A stretch of 64,000 nucleotides of DNA from JAGTVG01 sp963820995 (GTDB taxonomy: Bacteria; Bacteroidota; Bacteroidia; Cytophagales; Cyclobacteriaceae). Within the stretch, counting starts at the first letter, position 1, and each line of letters opens with the position of its first letter. The DNA lies in the NCBI GenBank assembly GCA_963820995.1, contig CAWGCL010000008.1, positions 248,001 to 312,000 of the forward strand. The letters run 5' to 3'. This document shows, one piece after another, positions 57,952-64,000 of the stretch. A model generated the notes under the pieces. It ran no database searches, was not told the DNA's origin, and worked only from the letters and a program-made list of their open reading frames with translations. The position numbers and the translations under genes are program-made.

Positions 57952-58461
57952 ATGAAAACATTTAAATCATTATTTATTGCGATTATAGTAGGTTCAATAT
58001 TGTATGCAGGAAGTGCCATGGCGGAGGATGGCTCGGAAGAGAAGAAATCTGATATAGTGGATCTGGCAGTAGAAACAGAATTCCTTAGTACGCTCGTGGC
58101 AGCTGTAAAAGCTGGTGACCTGGTTGAAACCTTGAAAGGAGATGGTCCATTTACCGTATTCGCACCTACAAATGACGCTTTTGCAAATCTTCCGGACGGT
58201 ACCCTGGAAATGTTATTAAAACCTGAGAATAAAGATAAACTGATAGAAATCCTTACATATCATGTTGTGGCGGGAAAAGTATTATCAACCGATCTTTCCG
58301 ATGGTATGAAGGCGAAGACTGTAGAGGGTAGTGACATTATTGTTCATATAAACAATAAAGGAGTCAAAATTAACGAGGCCAATGTCTCTGCAGCAGATAT
58401 TATGGCATCAAATGGTGTTGTTCACGTAATTGATCAGGTAATTATCCCACCGGTGGAATAA
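57952..58461 (+). CDS. Exported fasciclin (FAS1) domain protein
   Basis: A 169-residue protein with signal peptide (cleaved near SAMAE) and one FAS1 domain: STLVAAVKAGDLVETLKGDG, PFTVFAPTNDAFANLP (H1 motif), YHVVAGKVLSTDLSDGMKAK and SNGVVHVIDQVIIPP (H2 motif). FAS1 domains mediate adhesion or protein-protein contacts in the periplasm or at the surface. Single gene, followed by a terminator. Confidence 0.93.
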   Translation: MKTFKSLFIAIIVGSILYAGSAMAEDGSEEKKSDIVDLAVETEFLSTLVAAVKAGDLVETLKGDGPFTVFAPTNDAFANLPDGTLEMLLKPENKDKLIEILTYHVVAGKVLSTDLSDGMKAKTVEGSDIIVHINNKGVKINEANVSAADIMASNGVVHVIDQVIIPPVE

Positions 58462-58487
58462 CAGAAGAGTGGTTATTGTGTTTACTT

Positions 58488-58519
58488 AGGGGATATATTC
58501 TTAGGATTTATCCCCTTTT
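58488..58519 (+). terminator. Intrinsic terminator after the fasciclin gene
   Basis: AGGGGATA (58488-58495) pairs with TATCCCCT (58509-58516) across a 13-base loop, followed by a short T-run. It sits between convergent genes and could also serve the minus-strand gene ending at 58556. Confidence 0.75.
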
Positions 58520-58555
58520 ATATATCATCGATCGGTATTTTAATGCCAAGAATCG

Positions 58556-60103
58556 TTAACTGATTATATCTACATCCACATTAATAAGCTCTCCCAGTTT
58601 CTTCAACTGATCTGAATAATCACCATATACCCAGACGAGATGGTTTCCATAATCAACCTGCTTGCGTAAAAATTCATCTGCTGTCCCACTTTCCGAACCC
58701 ACGATATAAGCCGATACGGAACAACCCCTCAAGTCTTCATCCCAACCTTCTGAACCTACAAGTTTTCCCTTTAATACCAGGAGTCCGGTACCAGTTGGAT
58801 TCATCCTGGCCACAGTTACTTCCTTTTCTTCATTATTCATAAAATCAACAACGGCTTTTGTTCCCCATCCAGATTCAACAAATCTCCCCAGCTGGTAAGG
58901 TAATGCAGGTTCTGCCACCCCATTCATTTTAAGTCCGGGAACACTGTGGTTGATTTGCATTTTCCCATTCTCCCTATAAAACATATTTCCCAAATGAGAT
59001 GATTTTTTAGATAATGACATAAGCATATGCATTGACAACAAGCCTCCAAGATCGCCTTCGCAAGCCGAGGGAATTCCCAGGTCTTTAAACATAGTATGAA
59101 CCAGGCAAGGTGTAATTTCCCATTTTTGCGGAAGTCTGCTTGTGCAGAACTCGAAGCATTCAATTGTAAAAGCATTGCACTCATGCTTTCGCATCAGCCG
59201 GATAACGGTATTGTAGAATTCCATACTTCTGGCCACATATTTCTCTTCAAGATAAGTATGTGCAGCATTTTGATGCATTATTTCAGCCATAGCCGCAGCA
59301 TCCTTTTGCTCTGATTCACTATTTCGGGTTTTCTCCATCTCTTCCGATAACTCTTTGTAGGAAATAGTCACGAGCTCTATACCAAATTGCTCTTTAAGTT
59401 TACCGGGATCATTGATTCCTGCCAGAGATGCCACTGAAGGCAATCCACGGTCTGTGGGAAATAAGATCTTTGTCTGAGAGAACACTTTTCTGGCTCTTAA
59501 CAATGTCATAATCTCGTTTCTTTCGCCATTTGAATTCAAAGCGTAGACCTCCATACCCATAGACCTGCAATAGGCGGCAATATCTACTGTCCTGCAATTT
59601 AAGTCAGTTGAAATGATCACTGGCTTATTATATTTCCTGGCGATGTCATATGCAGCAATGGAAGATCCGGATGGATTTATGAAAAGAACATCTGATTCCC
59701 TGGCATCTTTTTCGATTTTCTGATATTCCTTATCACTTATTTTGAAATCCTCAACAAACAATACTAGATCAGGTTCCATCACCTCAACGTTCGTCAGATC
59801 AAATTCTACTTTGTTATCAACAATTTCATTTCTGAAAACACCAAAATAATCATAAGCTCGCTTTTGCTCCTCTTCAGTAGATACCACATTAAAACGGCAA
59901 GGCCCTTCCCATTCATCGGTATGATACATGTTTGTCATAATGGGTTTTACTTTAAGCTTTGTCAAATGGGGACTGGGGATATCAATAGCGGGTAAATCAT
60001 AAATTGAGTTAGCCGATGCATGGGGCATATAAAGGCTACTTATAATAGTTGTCCCGGTAACTGTTACACCAATACTGTTCTTAATGAATTTTCTTCGGTT
60101 CAT
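58556..60103 (-). CDS. Tat-exported L-fucose-isomerase-like protein
   Basis: A 515-residue protein with a twin-arginine signal (MNRRKFIKNSIGVTVTGTT). The body resembles the L-fucose/L-arabinose isomerase fold: an N-terminal Rossmann-like part (LVLFVEDFKISDKEYQKIEK, DVLFINPSGSS) and a C-terminal part with the Glu/Asp metal-site context (AFTIECFEFCTSRLPQ, IPSACEGDLGGLLSMHMLMS) and a His in QINHSVPGLKMNG. Known isomerases are cytosolic; an exported relative next to fucosidases is unusual and may bind, process or sense released sugars. It is separated from the upstream FadL-type gene by a terminator. Confidence 0.75.
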   Translation of the reverse strand: MNRRKFIKNSIGVTVTGTTIISSLYMPHASANSIYDLPAIDIPSPHLTKLKVKPIMTNMYHTDEWEGPCRFNVVSTEEEQKRAYDYFGVFRNEIVDNKVEFDLTNVEVMEPDLVLFVEDFKISDKEYQKIEKDARESDVLFINPSGSSIAAYDIARKYNKPVIISTDLNCRTVDIAAYCRSMGMEVYALNSNGERNEIMTLLRARKVFSQTKILFPTDRGLPSVASLAGINDPGKLKEQFGIELVTISYKELSEEMEKTRNSESEQKDAAAMAEIMHQNAAHTYLEEKYVARSMEFYNTVIRLMRKHECNAFTIECFEFCTSRLPQKWEITPCLVHTMFKDLGIPSACEGDLGGLLSMHMLMSLSKKSSHLGNMFYRENGKMQINHSVPGLKMNGVAEPALPYQLGRFVESGWGTKAVVDFMNNEEKEVTVARMNPTGTGLLVLKGKLVGSEGWDEDLRGCSVSAYIVGSESGTADEFLRKQVDYGNHLVWVYGDYSDQLKKLGELINVDVDIIS

Positions 60104-60201
60104 GGCTAAAAAGTTTAAAAAACAAAAAAATTGAGGATCATCCCTGCTATCAGGGATATATTAAAAATAAAAAAAAGGCCTCAAAAAGCCAAAGAATATA
60201 A

Positions 60202-60251
60202 AAAAACAAAAAAATCCCGCCGGACGACCAGATGGCATACCATGGCGGGAT
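60202..60251 (-). terminator. Intrinsic terminator after the FadL-type gene
   Basis: On the minus strand ATCCCGCC (60251-60244) pairs with GGCGGGAT (60221-60214), with an inner ATGG/CCAT in the loop, followed by T-runs complementary to the A-runs at 60200-60214. A second small hairpin (ATCCCTG-CTAT-CAGGGAT) lies at 60140-60157, in the leader of the isomerase-like gene. Confidence 0.8.
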
Positions 60252-60292
60252 ATAAACCTAAATAGTAAAGAATTATCTTTTATGTGCTTCGC

Positions 60293-61567
60293 CTAGAATG
60301 AGAATCCTATTTCAAATTCAAGCTGGCTCATTTCTAGTTTTATAGACTGAGCGGGATCAAAAGCATTCATTCCCTCCACGCTACCTGTCGGAGCATACAT
60401 GAATGAGAAATTCAATTCATTGTCACTTCCAAATATTTTCGTAAATCCAGCCGTAATATGGTTTTCCGTTACTGCAGGTGCAACAATATTAAATAACATT
60501 TCTGATTCGGGAATCGGTTGCTTTCCATAGGAATATCCTGCCCTGAGAATAAAAGATTCTGAAAGACCGATCTCAGCACCAATTTTTATCACATTCATAT
60601 CTTCCCAGCCGAAACCCATAGCTCCATCTGCACCTAATGGAATAAAATTAGGATTAGGCATCATATCCGGACCAAAAGGTGATACATATGGATTGGCAAT
60701 GGAAGGAACACCTGAATACATGATCCTTTTATAATCCAGTAACAAAGTCAGCTTTTCTCCAATGTCAACGCCAACACCAAAACCAAAGCTTGATGGAATA
60801 TCAAAGCTACCCTTTCCTTCAAAAAGGCCGGCGTATTTACCAAATTCACCCATTGAGATCTTGCTTTGATAAAAAGCGCCCAAATGAAGAATGCTGATCT
60901 GCCCCATGTATCCAACCCTGAAACCAATACCGAGGCTATTGTCATTATCATTATTGGTCAGATTTGTCGGATCACTTGAAATCATACCAAATGATTCTAA
61001 ACCATATGCTTTAAACCATTGATATCCAAGAACGGCACTGGCCCCTATGGCATGATTTTCACCAAGACTGAAAGCATATGTTGCATTGATGAACATTTGA
61101 TTGAGGCTCACCCCGGTTGGGGCAGAGCCACCATAAACGCCGGCACCACCAACTTCAGGATATTCTGTATTCATACCTCCATTACCGTAAATAGCAACAC
61201 CCAATGCGCTCTTTTCACTTAATTTCCAGTTTGCACCTAAAGAGGGAATAAAAAATACGTTCTTATCACTTTTATTTGTTCCGGGATATAATCCAAAACC
61301 GCCTGGTGAAGGATTACCAGTAACTGTATATTGCCGGTTAGGACTAAAAATCGCCAAAGCCAAATCATACCTTGTATCCAGGAAGGAAATACCTGCAGGA
61401 TTCATGGCAACAATAAAGGAACTTCTGGCAATTGACATTCCTGCCCCACCCATAGCTTTATAATGTGTTCCGATCCCATGAGAGAAATACCCATCAGTGG
61501 CATGCACAGATGTGCCGATCATCACCATTAAAGCAATACCTAAAAAAATATTATACCTGTGTTTCAT
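60293..61567 (-). CDS. FadL/OmpP1-family outer-membrane transporter
   Basis: A 424-residue protein with signal peptide (cleaved near VHATDG) and an aromatic-ended beta-barrel. The N-terminal hatch has the family look (GYFSHGIGTHYKAMGGAGMS, VAMNPAGISFLDTRYDLA), with the NPA box typical of OmpP1/FadL. The barrel ends in FEIGFSF. FadL-type proteins let hydrophobic compounds (fatty acids, aromatics) cross the outer membrane. It is divergent from the GH29 gene, with a 20-bp palindrome between them. Confidence 0.92.
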   Translation of the reverse strand: MKHRYNIFLGIALMVMIGTSVHATDGYFSHGIGTHYKAMGGAGMSIARSSFIVAMNPAGISFLDTRYDLALAIFSPNRQYTVTGNPSPGGFGLYPGTNKSDKNVFFIPSLGANWKLSEKSALGVAIYGNGGMNTEYPEVGGAGVYGGSAPTGVSLNQMFINATYAFSLGENHAIGASAVLGYQWFKAYGLESFGMISSDPTNLTNNDNDNSLGIGFRVGYMGQISILHLGAFYQSKISMGEFGKYAGLFEGKGSFDIPSSFGFGVGVDIGEKLTLLLDYKRIMYSGVPSIANPYVSPFGPDMMPNPNFIPLGADGAMGFGWEDMNVIKIGAEIGLSESFILRAGYSYGKQPIPESEMLFNIVAPAVTENHITAGFTKIFGSDNELNFSFMYAPTGSVEGMNAFDPAQSIKLEMSQLEFEIGFSF

Positions 61568-61652
61568 AACATAGTCATTTTTGATTAAAAAAAATTTAGT
61601 TTTAAAAATAGGTGTGAAAATACTCCCCCAGAGGACCGATTAGAAGCCAGTC

Positions 61653-61672
61653 CATATGATATATATCATATG
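61653..61672. promoter_or_regulatory. 20-bp perfect palindrome between divergent genes
   Basis: CATATGATATATATCATATG reads the same on both strands. It lies 86 bases from the FadL-type start and 124 bases from the GH29 start, in the shared upstream region, where a dimeric regulator could control both genes. No regulator is encoded nearby. Seen directly; function inferred. Confidence 0.55.
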
Positions 61673-61795
61673 TCCGATAAATATCATTTAAGTAGGATAG
61701 TTGCTATGCTTTTTGATTATCTATCGATTAAACTTTTATAATAATCCATTTATATACATTTTTATAAAGGCATTTTTAACTCAAACTTTATCCTT

Positions 61796-63280
61796 ATGAA
61801 AAGATCAATTTTACTTTTTGTATTACTTCTGTTCATCTTTTTTCATACATGCTTATTATTTGCCCAGGAGAAACAATACGATGCCAATTGGGAATCTATT
61901 GACAGCCGGCCGGTAGCCGAATGGTTTTCTGATGCTAAGTTTGGGATCTTTATCCATTGGGGCCCTTATTCAGTACCCGCCTGGACACCCAAAGGCACAT
62001 ATTCAGAATGGTACCAGTACTGGTTACAGAATAAAACTTTGTTTGGCAATGGCAAATTTACTGGCAATGAAGTGGTTGAATTTCATGAAAAAACATACGG
62101 AAAGGATTTTTCATATTATAAATTCGGGCCTATGTTCAAGGCCGACCTCTATGATCCCGATGAATGGGCAGAGCTGTTTAAAAATGCCGGTGCGAAATAT
62201 ATTGTAATTACCACGAAGCACCACGATGGATTTTGTCTATGGCCTAGTGAGGAAGCCAATGACAGGGGTTTTGCCTGGAACAGTATGGAAGTGGGTGCTC
62301 AAAGAGATCTAATTGGCGATCTGACTAAATCTGTCAAAGATGCAGGCTTAAAAATGGGATTTTACTATTCCTTATATGAGTGGTTCCATCCATGGTGGCA
62401 AAACGACAGGGAAAGATTTGTGGATGAGCATTTCCAGCCTCAATTTAAGGACCTTGTAGAAAGTTATCAGCCGGATATCATGTGGGGAGATGGGGAATGG
62501 GACATGAACGCAGACAAATGGAAGTCCGCGGATTTGATGGCCTGGCTCTTTAACGAATCATCCGTGAAGAATACAGTAGTAATCAATGACCGCTGGGGAA
62601 AAGAGATCAGAAAACACCATGGTGGATATTTCACCACGGAATATGAAGCAGAAGCCCCTGAATTCCAGCGCCCCTGGGAGGAATGCCGGGGTATGGGATT
62701 CTCATTTGGTTATAATCAGAATGAGGATGCGTGGGATTACAGTTCGCCAAAAATCCTGGTCTTAACTCTCGTCAATATTGTGAGCAATGGCGGAAATTTA
62801 CTTCTGGACATAGGACCCGATGCTCGCGGCAATATCCCCCCGATCATGCAGGACCGGCTGCTGGAAATTGGCAAATGGCTCAAAATTAATGGCGAGGCTA
62901 TATATGGATCCCGTAAATGGGACAGGTCTGTGCAATGGTCAGAAGGACAAAAGAACTATAAACCGGAAGACCAGCACTATCTGGGTGCAGATTTCATTCT
63001 TAAACAAACCATAGACCCCGAGCCGGGATGGGCTGTGAAAGAAATTTTCTTTACTCAAAATGATGATTTCATTTTTGCCATTCTTCCACAGTGGCCCGGG
63101 GAAAAAATTACCATTAAGAATTTTAAAGCGAAAGATAATACGGATATAACTTTATTGGCAAATAATGAAGATTGCAACTGGACACAACAAGGCGATGATC
63201 TTGAGATTGAACTTCCGGATTTTGACCCTAACATTCCGCCTGAGAATGGTTATGCATACGTTTTGAGGATTAAGAAATAG
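61796..63280 (+). CDS. GH29-family alpha-L-fucosidase
   Basis: A 494-residue secreted protein. The GH29 signature is clear: FGIFIHWGPYSVPAWTP, YIVITTKHHDGFCLWPS, LKMGFYYSLYEW, and the nucleophile Asp in QPDIMWGDGEWDM. A beta-sandwich end follows the catalytic barrel. It hydrolyses alpha-1,2/3/4/6-fucosyl bonds with retention. The stop codon is one base before the start of the next gene, a GH141-like protein, so the two form an operon. Intact. Confidence 0.96.
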   Translation: MKRSILLFVLLLFIFFHTCLLFAQEKQYDANWESIDSRPVAEWFSDAKFGIFIHWGPYSVPAWTPKGTYSEWYQYWLQNKTLFGNGKFTGNEVVEFHEKTYGKDFSYYKFGPMFKADLYDPDEWAELFKNAGAKYIVITTKHHDGFCLWPSEEANDRGFAWNSMEVGAQRDLIGDLTKSVKDAGLKMGFYYSLYEWFHPWWQNDRERFVDEHFQPQFKDLVESYQPDIMWGDGEWDMNADKWKSADLMAWLFNESSVKNTVVINDRWGKEIRKHHGGYFTTEYEAEAPEFQRPWEECRGMGFSFGYNQNEDAWDYSSPKILVLTLVNIVSNGGNLLLDIGPDARGNIPPIMQDRLLEIGKWLKINGEAIYGSRKWDRSVQWSEGQKNYKPEDQHYLGADFILKQTIDPEPGWAVKEIFFTQNDDFIFAILPQWPGEKITIKNFKAKDNTDITLLANNEDCNWTQQGDDLEIELPDFDPNIPPENGYAYVLRIKK

Positions 63281-63281
63281 T

Positions 63282-64000
63282 TTGTTGTTGAAACGTAACA
63301 AGAATATATTAAGACTTCAAGTCATATTCCTATTTCTGATTTCATTCATTTTTAATTCATGTGGGCAAGAGCTAAAGATATATGTCAGTCCCGAGGGCGA
63401 TGATAATAATTCAGGACTGGATATAAAATCTCCAAAAAAGACTATAGACAGAGCGATTGCACTGACGCAGAAAACATCATCTGAAGGTTATAGCATTTCA
63501 AGGATTATCCTATTGGATGGGAAATATTATCTTGAAAAATCAATTCAGATCAATCAAAATACTGCCCCCCTATCTATTGAAGCCCATAATCCCCAGCATG
63601 CAGTTCTAAAAGGTTCAAAAATAATAAAAGGAACCTGGGAAAAATACAAGGGCGATATTATGCAAGTAAGAACCGACCAGGATAATATCTCCCTATGCTC
63701 AATTATATATCGACGGGATCGAGATGGTACTTGCCCGATATCCTAATTATGACAGTACGATTAGTCATTACAATGGCTATGCATCAGATGCTATTGATCC
63801 AGAACGGGTAAATCAGTGGGAAAATCCGGAAGGCGCCATAATTCACGCCATGCATCGTGGAGAGTGGGGTGGATTTCATTATGTAGTGGAGGGGGTGAAT
63901 AAGAAAGGAAAGGTTACGCTTTCCGGAGGGTATCAGAATAATCGCCCCTCACCCATGCACGAGGAATACCGGATGGTGGAAAATGTTTTTGAAGAACTGG
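63282..64000 (+). pseudogene. GH141-like right-handed beta-helix protein, partial at the window edge, one frameshift
   Basis: The start is a TTG at 63282, one base after the GH29 stop. A lipoprotein-like signal (FIFNSC) leads into a beta-helix start (IYVSPEGDDNNSGLDIKSPK KTIDRAI, split for length). At about 63705 one missing base breaks the frame; the family sequence continues as LYIDGIEMVLARYPNYDSTI ... DPERVNQWENPEGAIIHAMH ... GGYQNNRPSPMHEEYRMVEN to the end of the window. This pattern resembles GH141 proteins, which include an alpha-L-fucosidase from pectin (RG-II) degradation. C-terminus lies beyond 64000. Confidence 0.65.

Noticed and set aside
1..64000. tRNA, rRNA, CRISPR arrays and insertion sequences
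   Set aside because: I read for cloverleaf arms, regularly spaced repeats and transposase motifs and saw none; a dedicated scan could still find a divergent RNA gene.

Overview
The window is A+T-rich DNA from a member of the Bacteroidota, probably marine or sediment-dwelling and saccharolytic. Support comes from a TonB-dependent receptor with an N-terminal carboxypeptidase-regulatory-like domain, Tat-exported oxidoreductases and hydrolases, lipoproteins, fucosidases of several glycoside hydrolase families, and weak or absent Shine-Dalgarno sequences. I cannot name a genus. I saw no tRNA, rRNA, CRISPR array, transposase or integrase.

Region 1 (1-22.1 kb) is an accessory region with unusual gene damage. 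It holds an ArsR-type regulator with a clear operator, a ThuA-domain protein, four large class III nucleotide cyclase proteins (one with zinc ribbons and an ATPase, two with TolB-like/TPR parts, one fused to PEGA, formylglycine-generating-enzyme-like and alpha/beta-hydrolase domains), a TonB receptor, a metallo-beta-lactamase-fold protein, a DinB-like remnant and a Gfo/Idh/MocA oxidoreductase. Nearly every long gene here is split by single-base frameshifts. That is either real decay or local assembly error. Reconstructed genes are given as one entry each, typed pseudogene when disrupted.

Region 2 (about 22.2-44.2 kb) is the most interesting part: an envelope/osmotic/magnesium stress island. 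It encodes two ECF sigma factors, three MscS-family channels, two MgtE magnesium transporters plus a detached MgtE-type sensor domain, three UspA-type proteins, coiled-coil envelope proteins, a HemD-like protein, and an operon of N-formylglutamate-amidohydrolase-like, QEGLA/DUF1704 and glutathione-synthase-like proteins. Seven copies of one promoter-like motif (GTGAC, 15-16 nt, then CGTC or a close variant) lie here. Six face the start of a gene or operon and one is an orphan. I read the island as a regulon of one or both ECF sigma factors encoded inside it. One copy is followed by an intrinsic terminator inside the operon leader, suggesting attenuation or a small RNA. A tight usp / coiled-coil P-loop ATPase / mscS operon (39.2-44.1 kb) looks like an undescribed module.

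Region 3 (44.3-64 kb) is mostly intact and devoted to polysaccharide use, especially fucose-containing glycans. It has a secreted esterase, a GH43-like enzyme with a CBM6-like tail, an exported enolase-superfamily protein, an exported Gfo/Idh/MocA oxidoreductase, a clan GH-A cellulase-like protein, GH95 and GH29 alpha-L-fucosidases, a Tat-exported fucose-isomerase-like protein, a FadL-type outer-membrane protein and, at the right edge, a GH141-like beta-helix protein cut by the window end. No SusC/SusD pair or sulfatase is present in the window.
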